From: CAYLHB01 sp041908795
GTDB lineage: Bacteria; Patescibacteriota; Minisyncoccia; Phycocordibacterales; UBA12088
Length of the DNA stretch: 64,000 bases
Direction: 5' to 3'
NCBI GenBank assembly: GCA_041908795.1
Contig: JAYRER010000048.1
Coordinates: 41,807 to 105,806 of the forward strand
Shown here: one piece after another, positions 25,647 through 34,069 of the stretch
How the letters are laid out: every line of letters begins with the position of its first letter
How positions within the stretch are numbered: the first letter of the stretch is position 1
Notes under the pieces: model-generated
Told to the model about the DNA's origin: nothing
Database searches by the model: none
What the model saw: the letters and a program-made list of their open reading frames with translations, nothing else
Program-made: the position numbers and the translations under genes

Positions 25647-25943
25647 GCTTGTCTTTGATTCCTACGTATCGTGGACCTAAAAAAAATCGTTACCCTGCAC
25701 TTTCGAAGAAAATACTATCCGAAACAACCGATAGAGATTGCGACACACCGCAACGTGTTGCGTCTGCAATGCTTAGAAAGGCTTAGAAAGTGCAGGATTG
25801 TAGAAGAATATAGTCGCTTTGCTCCTTATTCTTCTACAAAAATCGCCCATACCGGACCAGTCGCCGGTAAGGCGGAAAGTCCAGTGGTTTTTGGCTCTGT
25901 TGAGCCGAAAACATGGAGTTAGCAACAGTGCTAACCTATGAGC
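25647..25943 (-). ncRNA. structured 5' leader RNA of the rplC operon (candidate regulator)
   Basis: No coding frame fits this stretch. Five stem-loops follow one another: 25918-25935 (GTTAGCA/TGCTAAC, tetraloop), 25888-25911 (GGCTC/GAGCC), 25854-25882 (two-part GGAC..CGCC/GGCG..GTCC), 25798-25839 (a perfect 13-base-pair stem) and 25694-25796 (CCTGCACTTTC/GAAAGTGCAGG closing about 80 bases). Eight U follow the last stem after a 7-base gap. A minus-strand -10 TATAGT lies at 25950-25955. Inside the last domain GCTTAGAAAG is repeated in tandem (25771-25790). Probably a ribosomal-protein-binding leader or attenuator; it could instead be an independent small RNA. Confidence 0.55.
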
Positions 25944-25949
25944 CCATGC

Positions 25950-25955
25950 ACTATA
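25950..25955 (-). promoter_or_regulatory. candidate -10 box of the rplC operon
   Basis: TATAGT on the minus strand with a weak TTTGCA 18 bases upstream; start of transcription predicted near 25943. Confidence 0.45.
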
Positions 25956-25980
25956 CAGGAACTATGTGTGGGATGCAAAT

Positions 25981-26009
25981 TTGACATAAATTATGTTGGA
26001 TAGTATAAT
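25981..26009 (+). promoter_or_regulatory. consensus sigma70 promoter
   Basis: TTGACA, 17-base spacer, TATAAT: a perfect match to the consensus on the plus strand. It drives the small membrane gene at 26047, and its position argues against the earlier ATG at 25993 as the start. Confidence 0.85.
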
Positions 26010-26046
26010 ATCAACAGTAGTTCGCCACCACCGAGGAGTACGCAAA

Positions 26047-26277
26047 TTGGACATTGCGGTTCAGGGTGTTGCTGCGGTTATCACGTTCTTCTTTGCAGTG
26101 CGTGCGTTTGTGAAGGAGGAAAAGCGCAGTGCGGTATACGCGTTTTTTGGGCTCGCGTGGCTCATGTTCTGGTGCGCGTACCTCGATTGGCTCGAGATCC
26201 TCCACTGGGTGATGGACGCCACCTGTCTGTTTTTTGGTGCTTGCCTCCATATGTTCTTCATAAAAAAAATGTTGTAG
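26047..26277 (+). CDS. small two-helix membrane protein
   Basis: 76 residues from a TTG start with GAGGAG eight bases upstream. Two hydrophobic segments (VQGVAAVITFFFAVRAF and YAFFGLAWLMFWCAYL) plus a hydrophobic C-terminus (CLFFGACLHMFFI). No family recognised. A frame from ATG 25993 exists, but the promoter lies inside it. It is an opposite-strand insertion between rpsJ and rplC with a perfect promoter and a strong terminator, so probably well expressed. Confidence 0.6.
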   Translation: MDIAVQGVAAVITFFFAVRAFVKEEKRSAVYAFFGLAWLMFWCAYLDWLEILHWVMDATCLFFGACLHMFFIKKML

Positions 26278-26303
26278 GCACCAACATGGTCTTGCTTCCA
26301 ACC

Positions 26304-26335
26304 AACAACCGCCCTTTCGGGCGGTTGTTCTGTTG
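26304..26335. terminator. bidirectional intrinsic terminator
   Basis: AACAACCGCCC and GGGCGGTTGTT form an 11-base-pair stem with a TTTC loop, between the convergent membrane gene and rpsJ. U-rich sequence follows on the plus side. Confidence 0.85.
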
Positions 26336-26348
26336 TATTCTTTTGTCC

Positions 26349-26714
26349 TTAGCTCATCTTCACATCTATGTTCACGCCGCTCGGGAGAGACAGATTCGTG
26401 AGTGCCTCGATGATTTTTGGATTCGGATTCAAGATATCAATCACCCGCTTGTGTACCCGCATCTCGAACTGCTCTCGCGCGTCCTTGTGGACGAATGCGG
26501 CTCGGTTTACGGTATACTTCTTTATTTCGGTAGGGAGCGGCACGGGACCGACCACCTTTGCGTCGTAGCGAAGCGCGGTATCCATGATTTGTTTGATGCT
26601 CGCGTCAAGGATTTTATGCTCGTACGCGCGAATGCGGATGCGAAGCTTCGCGCCCTCACCCGTTACGGGCTTCACTGCACGGGTACGCTTTGCTTTTGTT
26701 GTGGCGGTGGTCAT
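26349..26714 (-). CDS. rpsJ: 30S ribosomal protein S10
   Basis: 121 residues, with a basic N-terminal extension of about 20. LRIRIRAYEHKILDASIKQI, VVGPVPLPTEIKKYTVNRAA and HKDAREQFEMRVHKRVIDIL are diagnostic. S10 is a 30S head protein and, with NusB, part of transcription antitermination complexes. It lies 20 bases behind tuf. It normally leads directly into rplC, but here a terminator and an opposite-strand gene intervene. Confidence 0.96.
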   Translation of the reverse strand: MTTATTKAKRTRAVKPVTGEGAKLRIRIRAYEHKILDASIKQIMDTALRYDAKVVGPVPLPTEIKKYTVNRAAFVHKDAREQFEMRVHKRVIDILNPNPKIIEALTNLSLPSGVNIDVKMS

Positions 26715-26734
26715 AGTGAGAAAATAGTAGAAGA

Positions 26735-27940
26735 CTATGCCGTGACCTTGGTGACGACACCCGCACCAACAGTCTTACCTCCCTCGCGGATGGCAAAGCG
26801 TTGCTGTGCTTCGAGTGCGACAGGGGCGACAAGTTTAACCTTGAACGTCACCGTATCACCCGGCATTACCATCTCTACACCCTCAGCGAGTGTCACTTCA
26901 CCCGTCACGTCTGTCGTACGGATGTAGAACTGGGGCTTGTAGCCTGTGAAAAAAGGCGTGTGACGGCCACCCTCTTCCTTCTTGAGGATGTATACCTCGC
27001 TCTCGAAGTCGGTGTGTGGGGTAACTGAGCCGGTCTTTGCGAGCACTTGACCGCGGTGCACATCTTCCTTCTTCGTGCCTCGAAGGAGCACGCCTGCATT
27101 GTCACCTGCGCGTCCCTCGGTAAGTTGTTTGTTGAACATCTCGATACCCGTCACGGTAGTCTTTGTGGTGGGCTTGATGCCGACGATTTCTACTTCCTCG
27201 CCGACCTTCACTATACCGCGTTCAACGCGGCCGGTAACCACCGTACCCCTACCTTCGATGGAGAAGATGTCTTCGATGGGCATGAGGAACGGCTTCTCAA
27301 CATCGCGCACCGGCTCGGGAATGTACGAGTCGAGCGTGTCGATGAGCTCGGTGATTTTCTTTGCCCACTCATCGTCGGCCGACTTCGCCTCGAGCGCTTT
27401 GAGGCCCGAGCCGCGGATGACGGGAGCGTTCTTGCCGTCGAAGCCGTGCTTGTCGAGGAGTTCACGGAGCTCTTCCTCAACGAGATCAAGCATGTCCGGG
27501 TCGTCCACCATGTCGCACTTGTTCAAAAATACGATGATTTTGGGTACGCCTACCTGGCGAGCGAGGAGCACGTGCTCTTTCGTCTGGGGCATCGCGCCGT
27601 CGGTCGCCGCAACCACCAAGACCGCACCGTCCATTTGAGCGGCGCCGGTAATCATGTTCTTGATGTAGTCGGCGTGGCCGGGAGCGTCAATGTGCGCGTA
27701 GTGGCGGTTCGGACTCTCGTACTCACTGTGGTGGAGTGCAATAGTAATACCGCGCGCCTTTTCCTCGGGCGCATTATCAATGCCGTCAACACCCTCAACA
27801 CGGGCGCTGTAGCCCTTGTCCTTGGCGAGGTTGCCAAGCACGTGAAGGATTGCGGCGGTGGTGGTGGTCTTTCCGTGGTCAACGTGGCCTATGGTGCCGA
27901 CGTTCACGTGAGGCTTAGACCTGTCGAATGCTTCTGCCAT
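26735..27940 (-). CDS. tuf: elongation factor Tu
   Basis: 401 residues. GTPase motifs are intact: [11 protein letters not shown] (P-loop), [18 protein letters not shown] (G3) and [10 protein letters not shown] (NKxD). Domains II and III follow with the usual [19 protein letters not shown] segment. EF-Tu carries aminoacyl-tRNA to the ribosome. Leader of about 130 bases from a promoter nested in the upstream terminator; no clear Shine-Dalgarno directly before the ATG. Confidence 0.98.
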   Translation of the reverse strand: MAEAFDRSKPHVNVGTIGHVDHGKTTTTAAILHVLGNLAKDKGYSARVEGVDGIDNAPEEKARGITIALHHSEYESPNRHYAHIDAPGHADYIKNMITGAAQMDGAVLVVAATDGAMPQTKEHVLLARQVGVPKIIVFLNKCDMVDDPDMLDLVEEELRELLDKHGFDGKNAPVIRGSGLKALEAKSADDEWAKKITELIDTLDSYIPEPVRDVEKPFLMPIEDIFSIEGRGTVVTGRVERGIVKVGEEVEIVGIKPTTKTTVTGIEMFNKQLTEGRAGDNAGVLLRGTKKEDVHRGQVLAKTGSVTPHTDFESEVYILKKEEGGRHTPFFTGYKPQFYIRTTDVTGEVTLAEGVEMVMPGDTVTFKVKLVAPVALEAQQRFAIREGGKTVGAGVVTKVTA

Positions 27941-28046
27941 GGTCTTTTTGTTAATTCTGCGCTCCTTACGGAATTCAGGGCGCGAGAATGCCTCAACTCC
28001 GGAAGGTGCAAGCTAATAACGCCGGACGCGCCACCATTACGGCGAC

Positions 28047-28102
28047 AAAAAAACACGCCCAGTGCGATACGTGCATCGTACCGTACCCGGGCGTGAAGTC
28101 AA
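28047..28102 (-). promoter_or_regulatory. promoter nested inside an intrinsic terminator (tuf)
   Basis: On the minus strand TTGACT (28097-28102), 16-base spacer, TACGAT (28075-28080). The same segment contains a CACGCCC/GGGCGTG stem (28089-28095 with 28054-28060) followed by seven U (28053-28047). Upstream transcripts would form the stem and stop; transcripts begun near 28068 lack the first arm and escape. Confidence 0.7.
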
Positions 28103-28122
28103 GCGTTTGTGGTGGTGGTGGA

Positions 28123-28614
28123 TTAGTGGAGCACACGACGTTGCGGATCTCCTTGGCCAAGAGTGGCATCAGAATGAGGCAAGCCTTCATCGTACACACC
28201 ATCTTCCGGTGTGTATGCGACTGCGAGATACTCTTGCCTGTCCATAACAATAGGTGTTCCGGCGACGATCGAAAGGAGGAGTGCTTGCCCCATGAATGTA
28301 TAGGAGGTTACGCCCTCGCGATCTTCACACACCGTACGGAGGCACGGTACTCCCTTGAAAATTGCTTTCTTGAGAAGAATTCGCCGCACCTTGTTACTTG
28401 GCACCTCACGTGTGCCAAAAGATGCCTCGCAAACTAAAGTAGGCCCCGTATGAGATGACGGCATAACTCCCGCCAACGCCGCCATAATCGCACGTACCTC
28501 TTCCACTCGAAGATGCACGCGCAGTTCGCGATGCGGCTCTCCTTGTGTTCGAAGCGCCACCACGCCATCGCGTCCAACACTCGTGACTCGTAGTGTAACT
28601 TGTGTGTCTTGCAC
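28123..28614 (-). CDS. DUF151 / bifunctional-nuclease-like protein
   Basis: 163 residues, GTG start with AAAGGAGA about 5 bases upstream, the strongest signal here. The pattern fits the DUF151/BFN fold: an N-terminal strand pair, HLRVEEVRAIMAALAGV, then GVTSYTFMGQALLLSIVAGTPIVM, matching the family's SDAIALALRAGAPI-type helix and strand. Characterised relatives were reported to cut DNA and RNA, but catalytic residues are not established by eye. Lying between fusA and tuf, it may serve translation; assignment is moderate. Confidence 0.55.
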   Translation of the reverse strand: MQDTQVTLRVTSVGRDGVVALRTQGEPHRELRVHLRVEEVRAIMAALAGVMPSSHTGPTLVCEASFGTREVPSNKVRRILLKKAIFKGVPCLRTVCEDREGVTSYTFMGQALLLSIVAGTPIVMDRQEYLAVAYTPEDGVYDEGLPHSDATLGQGDPQRRVLH

Positions 28615-28714
28615 GCTGATCTCCTTTTTCTAAACACCAAACCAGAGGAGAAGGTACCACACAACGCTGGTCGTCACAACGCACCAATTCTTTGGGGGTT
28701 CTGCAAGAGGCAAC

Positions 28715-30859
28715 CTACCCCCTCGCTTTCACAATCTCTGCCGCAACGTTTGGTGGCACGACTGCATAGTGATCAAACTCCATGGTCATGTTGCCACGCC
28801 CCTCGGTCATTGAACGGAGTGTGGTGGTGTAGCCGAACATCTCCGAGAGCGGTACTTTGGCGTTCACCGCAACCGCCATGCCGCGCGGCTCGCTCCCCTC
28901 GATTTGCCCGCGCTTGCTTGCCAAATGACCGTTGATGTCGCCCATAAATTTCTCCGGTACCACCACCTCCACCTTCATCACCGGCTCAAGAAGAACAGCG
29001 CCGGCTTTCTTGGCAGCCTCTTGAAACGCCTGACTTCCTGCGATTTTGAAAGCGATTTCGCTCGAGTCCACTTCGTGGTAGCTCCCATCAAAGAGGTCGC
29101 ATGAGACATCCACCATCTTGTAGCCCGCAACGACACCGCGGTCCATCGCCTCACGCACACCCTTCTGTACCGCCGGAATGTACTCCTGTGGAATCACACC
29201 TCCTTTGATGTTGTTCACAAACTCAAAATGGTCCTCACGCGAAACGTTATTGGGACGCTTTGCACCCTCCACCTCCTGTTGGAGCGGACGAAGCTTGAGC
29301 TTCACATGTCCGTACTGGCCACGACCACCTGTTTGCTTGATGTACTTACACTCTGCCTCAGCCTCACGTTGAATGGTCTCACGGTACGCAACTTGTGGGC
29401 GACCCGTGTTCGCTTCAACCTTAAACTCCCGCTTCATGCGATCCACAAGAATTTCCAAGTGTAGCTCACCCATACCGGAAATTATTGTTTCACCCGTCTC
29501 CTCGTCTGACGTAATGCGGAATGTCGGATCTTCATCGGCGAGCTTCTTAAGTGCCATTCCCATTTTCTCTTGGTCTTGCTTTGTTTTCGGTTCGATACGC
29601 ACAGACACCACCGGCTCGGGGAATACAATTTGCTCAAGAATAACAGGATTCGACTCATCTGAGAGTGTATGCGAGGTTTTTGTATCTTTTAGTCCTACCG
29701 CAGCAGCTATTTCTCCCGCAAACACTTTTTTCACATCTTCGCGCTTGTCCGCCTGGAGGCGCACAATGCGTCCGATACGCTCCTTATCACCCGTAGTGGT
29801 GTTCAAGATGTAGGATCCGGCCTCAAGGGTGCCGGAGTAAACACGGAAAAAAGTGAGCGCACCTACAAATGGATCCGTTTGGAGCTTGAACGCAAGAGCG
29901 CAGAAAGGTTCGTCATCGGAGGGGGCCCGTGTGACTTCCGCGCCCGTCTTTGGATCAGTACCCTTCACGGGAGGAAGGTCGAGCGGACTCGGAAGAAAAT
30001 CAACGACCGCATCAAGAACCGGTTGCACTCCTTTGTTTTTGAGTGCAGAACCGCAGAATACGGGAAAAATTTGGTTTGCGATAACCGCCTTCCGCAGGAG
30101 CTTTTTAAGCTCGTCGACCGAGGGCTCGTTACCCTCAAGGTAGTTATTCATCGCTTGTTCATCGTTTTCAACAATTCGCTCAATGAGCTCGGCTCGGTAT
30201 TTCTCGACATCCGCCTTCAAGTGTTCCGGCACTTCCACCATGGTGACGTTTTCTCCCATTTTTCCTTCATAATGGAAAGCTTTTCTTGTGAGGAGGTCGA
30301 TTTGACCATTATGTTGATCCTCTTCTCCAATGGGAATTTGCATGCGAACCGCAAGCTTTGAGAGGCGGTCGAGGATACTCGCATAGCTTCGCTCGAAAGA
30401 TGCTCCGGTACGATCGAGCTTGTTGATGAAACAGAGGCGCGGTACATTCGCTTCATCAGCGTACCGCCAGTTGGTCTCACTCTGCGGCTCAACACCCGCC
30501 ACACCGTCGAATACAACAACTGCACCGTCGAGTACACGCATTGAACGCTTTACTTCTGCCGTAAAATCGATGTGACCCGGAGTGTCAATAATATTGAAAC
30601 GTGCTTTTTTGTTTTGATCTTTCGCATCGTCGCCGATTTTCGTCCAGAAGCAGGTGATTGCCGCTGAGGTTATGGTGATACCGCGCTCACGCTCCTGCTC
30701 CATCCAGTCGGTGACCGTATCGCCCTCGTGTACCTCGCCTATTTTATGACTCATGCCCGTATAGAAGAGTACACGCTCCGATGTGGTGGTCTTCCCCGCG
30801 TCGATATGGGCAATGATGCCGAAGTTACGAACTCGCTCAAGTGGGTAATCTCTGTTCAT
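28715..30859 (-). CDS. fusA: elongation factor G
   Basis: 714 residues, full length. [18 protein letters not shown] is the P-loop, [20 protein letters not shown] the G3 region and [10 protein letters not shown] the NKxD motif. Domain IV ([20 protein letters not shown]) that enters the A site is intact. EF-G drives translocation and, with RRF, ribosome recycling. Separated from rpsG by a weak terminator and its own promoter. Confidence 0.98.
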   Translation of the reverse strand: MNRDYPLERVRNFGIIAHIDAGKTTTSERVLFYTGMSHKIGEVHEGDTVTDWMEQERERGITITSAAITCFWTKIGDDAKDQNKKARFNIIDTPGHIDFTAEVKRSMRVLDGAVVVFDGVAGVEPQSETNWRYADEANVPRLCFINKLDRTGASFERSYASILDRLSKLAVRMQIPIGEEDQHNGQIDLLTRKAFHYEGKMGENVTMVEVPEHLKADVEKYRAELIERIVENDEQAMNNYLEGNEPSVDELKKLLRKAVIANQIFPVFCGSALKNKGVQPVLDAVVDFLPSPLDLPPVKGTDPKTGAEVTRAPSDDEPFCALAFKLQTDPFVGALTFFRVYSGTLEAGSYILNTTTGDKERIGRIVRLQADKREDVKKVFAGEIAAAVGLKDTKTSHTLSDESNPVILEQIVFPEPVVSVRIEPKTKQDQEKMGMALKKLADEDPTFRITSDEETGETIISGMGELHLEILVDRMKREFKVEANTGRPQVAYRETIQREAEAECKYIKQTGGRGQYGHVKLKLRPLQQEVEGAKRPNNVSREDHFEFVNNIKGGVIPQEYIPAVQKGVREAMDRGVVAGYKMVDVSCDLFDGSYHEVDSSEIAFKIAGSQAFQEAAKKAGAVLLEPVMKVEVVVPEKFMGDINGHLASKRGQIEGSEPRGMAVAVNAKVPLSEMFGYTTTLRSMTEGRGNMTMEFDHYAVVPPNVAAEIVKARG

Positions 30860-30910
30860 AGTGTAATTACAGCTGTATGTCTTAATGATAGTGACTCGAA
30901 GGCCGTGAAT

Positions 30911-30966
30911 AAAAAACGCGCCCTGCGCTTAGGAAGCACTATACAGGCTTTTTGCTCACCGCTCAA
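30911..30966 (-). promoter_or_regulatory. fusA promoter with TSS-proximal hairpin
   Basis: TTGAGC (30961-30966), 17-base spacer, TATAGT (30938-30943). About 3 bases after the predicted start, GCGC-AGG-GCGC and then G plus six U (30916-30911) follow. The stem has only four base pairs, so attenuation is less certain than at nusA and rpsL. A second, leaderless-type TGTAAT box lies 6 bases before the fusA ATG. Confidence 0.5.
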
Positions 30967-30996
30967 GCGCGACCAGTGAGACGTGCGTGCGGGTGT

Positions 30997-31016
30997 AAAA
31001 ACATCTCGAAAGAGAT
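30997..31016 (-). terminator. short terminator-like hairpin after rpsG
   Basis: ATCTC and GAGAT with a TTTC loop, then GTTTTT, starting 4 bases after the rpsG stop. Confidence 0.5.
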
Positions 31017-31020
31017 ATTT

Positions 31021-31491
31021 TTACCACGCGAAGTGTGCAAACGCACGGTTTGCTTCCGCCATGCGATGGGTCTCCTCTCGCTTTTTGAAAGCGGAGCCTT
31101 CGCTCTTTGAAGCCGCAATAAGTTCGTCAGCCAAGAACTGCGCCGCAGGTGCACCGTTCTTTGAACGGGTCGCGGCGATAATCCAACGCATTGCAAGGGC
31201 ACGGCGTCGCTCAGGGCGAACCTCACGTGGCACTTGGTAGTTAGCGCCCCCAACACGGCGACTACGCACCTCAACGGTCGGTCCCACGTTGCGAATTGCT
31301 GCCTCGAACACCTCGAGTGGGTTCTCAACCTGCGCTTTCTCCTTTATGATATCAAGTGCGCCGTAAACCACCTTGCGAGCGGCTTCCTTCTTTCCGTCCC
31401 ACATGAGGGAGTTAATGAACTTCGCAAGCTCCGCGCTCTTGTAACGCTCGTCAGGTTGCACGGGAATCTTCTTTTTAAGTGGTCTCCTCAT
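31021..31491 (-). CDS. rpsG: 30S ribosomal protein S7
   Basis: 156 residues, standard. MRRPLKKKIPVQPDERYKS, LMWDGKKEAARKVVYGALD and GGANYQVPREVRPERRRALA are family blocks. S7 starts assembly of the 30S head and lies at the E site. 23 bases behind rpsL, same mRNA. Confidence 0.97.
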   Translation of the reverse strand: MRRPLKKKIPVQPDERYKSAELAKFINSLMWDGKKEAARKVVYGALDIIKEKAQVENPLEVFEAAIRNVGPTVEVRSRRVGGANYQVPREVRPERRRALAMRWIIAATRSKNGAPAAQFLADELIAASKSEGSAFKKREETHRMAEANRAFAHFAW

Positions 31492-31514
31492 AAGATAAAC
31501 ATTGATCTCTCTTT

Positions 31515-31931
31515 TTACTTCGCCGCCTTTGGTTTCTTGGCACCGTACATGGAACGACCTTTACGACGTTTGTCGACACCTGCCGCGTCAAGTTTACCGC
31601 GAACAATAGTGTAGCGGATGTTGACGTCCTTCACACGACCGCCGCGCACCAAGACCACTGAGTGCTCTTGCAGGTTGTGTTTCTCACCCGGGATATACGC
31701 AGACACCTCCATACCGTTACTCAAACGCACGCGAGCATACTTACGGATAGCGGAGTTCGGCTTGCGAGGAGTTTTAGTCGTCACCTTCACACAAACCCCA
31801 CGTTTGAACGGCGCCGGGTAGTACGTCGGGTGATTCTTAAGCACATTAAAACCGCGTCCAAGCGCGGGCACCTTCGACTTGCGCACACGATCTTTGCGCG
31901 GGCTTCGTACGAGTTGATTGATGGTCGCCAT
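31515..31931 (-). CDS. rpsL: 30S ribosomal protein S12
   Basis: 138 residues from the ATG at 31931 (MATINQLVR). An open frame continues upstream but the extra residues are not S12 and would overlap the promoter. [20 protein letters not shown] and [20 protein letters not shown] are conserved; the lysine in KTPRKPNS is the usual streptomycin-determining position. S12 monitors decoding in the A site. First gene of the rpsL-rpsG unit. Confidence 0.97.
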   Translation of the reverse strand: MATINQLVRSPRKDRVRKSKVPALGRGFNVLKNHPTYYPAPFKRGVCVKVTTKTPRKPNSAIRKYARVRLSNGMEVSAYIPGEKHNLQEHSVVLVRGGRVKDVNIRYTIVRGKLDAAGVDKRRKGRSMYGAKKPKAAK

Positions 31932-31947
31932 GAGAAAATATCGGTAC

Positions 31948-32003
31948 AAAAAACTGCGGTTTCGCAGTGGAGGTACTGTACTACATGCCATAATGAAACG
32001 CAA
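31948..32003 (-). promoter_or_regulatory. rpsL promoter and TSS-proximal terminator-like hairpin
   Basis: TTGCGT (31998-32003), 17-base spacer, TACAGT (31975-31980). The predicted transcript begins almost directly with ACTGCG-AAAC-CGCAGT (31968-31953) followed by TTTTTG, 17 bases before the rpsL ATG. It looks like an intrinsic terminator placed at the very 5' end of the mRNA. Confidence 0.6.
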
Positions 32004-32054
32004 GGTGTACACAATGAACACACGTCGCACACCCCACCGTCGCGCTTCGTCGCC

Positions 32055-32699
32055 CTAGAACGGAGGCGTCTCACCTGTAAGCAGGACAAACACAATTCGT
32101 ACGAGGTAGCTGATGACGGGACTTATGAACTGTACAAGGAGAAACAGGACGAGGAACAGTGCGAGGAGCCCGTACCGGTACATGAACTGTTCAATGGAAT
32201 CAAACACCCGCCCCGCATGGTGTGGGAGCACACTGCGGAGTAGCTTCGACCCGTCAAGGGGAGGTATGGGAATGAGGTTGAAAATGGCGAGTAAAATATT
32301 TACCACCACAATGAGACTTGCGAGTTCACCGAACACCGGTGGTATCACCGGGCCCGCAAAACGCACGATCAAGCCGAAGAGGACTGCGAGCAGAATGTTG
32401 ACCCCGGGCCCGGCACCCGCGACGAGCGCTTCCCCCCACTTTTGGTTTTTCAAATTGTATTGGTTGTACGGAACGGGCTTCGCCCACCCAAATAAAAATG
32501 GTGAGTGGGTGAGCACAAGAAGGCCGGGAATGAGAATGGAACCAACGAGGTCAATGTGTGGTACAGGATTGAGAGTCAGCCGCCCTGCGTAGCGTGCGGT
32601 GTGATCACCCAGCGCATCCGCCATGTAGCCATGGGAAACCTCATGGAGGATGATAGAGAAAATAAGTATGAGAAAGAAAAAAATATCGACGGGGTTCAT
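32055..32699 (-). CDS. site-2-protease family (M50) membrane metalloprotease
   Basis: 214 residues with about five membrane helices. The zinc motif HEVSH (about 19-23) is in the first helix, GWAKPVPYN follows, and the second active-site motif is NLIPIPPLDGSKLL. This short form without PDZ domain is common among S2P-like proteases that cut membrane-bound substrates. Its partner and role are unknown. Divergent from rpmB. Confidence 0.88.
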   Translation of the reverse strand: MNPVDIFFFLILIFSIILHEVSHGYMADALGDHTARYAGRLTLNPVPHIDLVGSILIPGLLVLTHSPFLFGWAKPVPYNQYNLKNQKWGEALVAGAGPGVNILLAVLFGLIVRFAGPVIPPVFGELASLIVVVNILLAIFNLIPIPPLDGSKLLRSVLPHHAGRVFDSIEQFMYRYGLLALFLVLFLLVQFISPVISYLVRIVFVLLTGETPPF

Positions 32700-32781
32700 A
32701 TCGGTTGCATTTAGTGAACACTATGCTACCATGTCGCAACGTCGGAAACTAGTTAGTCAAACCCGGCACCACAAAGAAAGT

Positions 32782-33024
32782 ATGGCAAAAAAATGCGCAG
32801 TCACAGGGAAAACCTCTCAAGTCGGAGGAAAGTACAGTAACCGTGTCCGCGCGACGCAGTTTAACCCTACCGGCACCACGAGGCGTAAAGTAAACCTCCT
32901 CAAGCGGCGCATATTTGTGCCTGAACTAGGCGAGTACCGCACACTCACCATCTCCACGAAGGCGCTCAAGACGATCAACAAGAAAGGTGCGTACACGACG
33001 CTTAAGAAGAGCGGCCTACTGTAG
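32782..33024 (+). CDS. rpmB: 50S ribosomal protein L28
   Basis: 80 residues beginning MAKKCAVTGKTSQVGGKYSN, a clear L28 start with the two usual early basic/Cys positions partly retained; TTRRKVNLLKRRIFVPELGE follows. The frame is open further upstream, but L28 begins here. A TGC-TACCAT box at 32727-32732 could be the promoter, giving a leader of about 45 bases. The 3' end overlaps the convergent PH-domain gene by 9 bases. Confidence 0.93.
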   Translation: MAKKCAVTGKTSQVGGKYSNRVRATQFNPTGTTRRKVNLLKRRIFVPELGEYRTLTISTKALKTINKKGAYTTLKKSGLL

Positions 33025-33639
33025 GAACGTCGCGTCGGTCCTCTGCTCGCTGTTTGATGCGAGACCTACGGGAACCTCGGTCACAAGAGGGCCTTTTTGT
33101 TTATAACCACCATTTCTTTGCACGAGAGCAACCATAAGCGCGTCTTTGACGGCGTTTGGGTGTGGTACCTGCCTCATGATGAAATCGTCGCTTATCGAAG
33201 CGGTTTGAATGCGTACATTTCCGAAGTTGAGCCATGTCGCGATGAGACCCGAGACCTCGTATGTCACGTCTTGTATACGGTCGAGCGGAAAGCTCGAGAC
33301 CTGTCGTATGAAAAAACCCTTTTGCTCCACATCGATGATGCGTCGATTCGTCACAATCCACACATCGAGCCAATGGTCACTCCATACCGCAAAGAACTTC
33401 ATCCAAAGAAAAAGTCCAACAGTTGCCACCACGAACACCCCCAGCACTCCCGCAACGCCCCTGCTCACAAGCGTATCGGGAAGTGTGAGTGCAAACACCT
33501 CGCCCGCCAAGACCACAAGAACTGTGAGCAGGAACACCAGACCAAGCCCCGCAGCTTCGACTGCAACACGAAACCAATGGCGCCGCACCGTGCGAAGGAT
33601 AGTCTCATCGGGATGAAGTGGTACAAGAGCGCTTAGCAT
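33016..33639 (-). CDS. PH-domain membrane protein (bacterial PH domain, YdbT/YdbS-like)
   Basis: 207 residues. Two adjacent membrane helices (about 25-50 and 58-80) followed by WLDVWIVTNRRIIDVEQKGFF, the signature of bPH_2 domains, then SSFPLDRIQDVTYEVSG and a NFGNVRIQT strand. Proteins of this type are membrane-anchored with a cytosolic PH-like barrel; function unknown, possibly envelope stress. It starts 19 bases after the stop of the small membrane gene. Confidence 0.8.
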   Translation of the reverse strand: MLSALVPLHPDETILRTVRRHWFRVAVEAAGLGLVFLLTVLVVLAGEVFALTLPDTLVSRGVAGVLGVFVVATVGLFLWMKFFAVWSDHWLDVWIVTNRRIIDVEQKGFFIRQVSSFPLDRIQDVTYEVSGLIATWLNFGNVRIQTASISDDFIMRQVPHPNAVKDALMVALVQRNGGYKQKGPLVTEVPVGLASNSEQRTDATFLQ

Positions 33640-33658
33640 GATGAAGAAGCTAGGAGCG

Positions 33659-33871
33659 TTAGAGAAACGTGGCGGTGAGTGCAGCGCCCACCATGAGCAT
33701 GATGAAACCGAGACTCACCAAAAGGTAGAGTACGGCGTTTGCGGCGGTTGTGAATCTGCCCGTCCCATACTTCTTCCAGTGCCAAAGGAGAATGGTACTG
33801 TACACACCATAGAAGGTAATGATGAGAAATGTCGCAAACCAAAGGACGGAGATGGGGAGGTCGGAATTCAT
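33659..33871 (-). CDS. small two-helix membrane protein
   Basis: 70 residues: helices LWFATFLIITFYGVYSTILL and ANAVLYLLVSLGFIMLMVG joined by a short basic loop (WHWKKYGTGRF). No family recognised; resembles small uncharacterised membrane proteins of Parcubacteria. Preceded by TGC-TATACT 16 bases before the ATG, and followed closely by the PH-domain gene. Confidence 0.65.
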   Translation of the reverse strand: MNSDLPISVLWFATFLIITFYGVYSTILLWHWKKYGTGRFTTAANAVLYLLVSLGFIMLMVGAALTATFL

Positions 33872-34069
33872 GGGTGGTGTAGGTAGAAGTATAGCATCGG
33901 TTCACTCCCTGCAGGCAAAGACTTCTCTCTAATGTGTCACACCCTGCACAATGCTAACTTCTACTGTTCGGAATTTACATATGGTTGCATGGTACATGCT
34001 AGACTTCACAATCGCTAAGACCGTGGTAAAATAATAGTTCTGAGATAAACAACCAAAATTAACAATCAT

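Noticed and set aside
25694..25796. Long inverted repeat read as ends of an insertion element
   Set aside because: The arms are only 11 bases, the interior is 81 bases with no transposase, and the repeats fit an RNA stem better.
25671..25922. Plus-strand frame across the rplC leader
   Set aside because: No Shine-Dalgarno or promoter, composition not protein-like, and the stretch is dominated by inverted repeats.
27047..28096. Long plus-strand frame of 349 codons opposite tuf
   Set aside because: Antisense shadow of EF-Tu; the minus-strand protein is certain.
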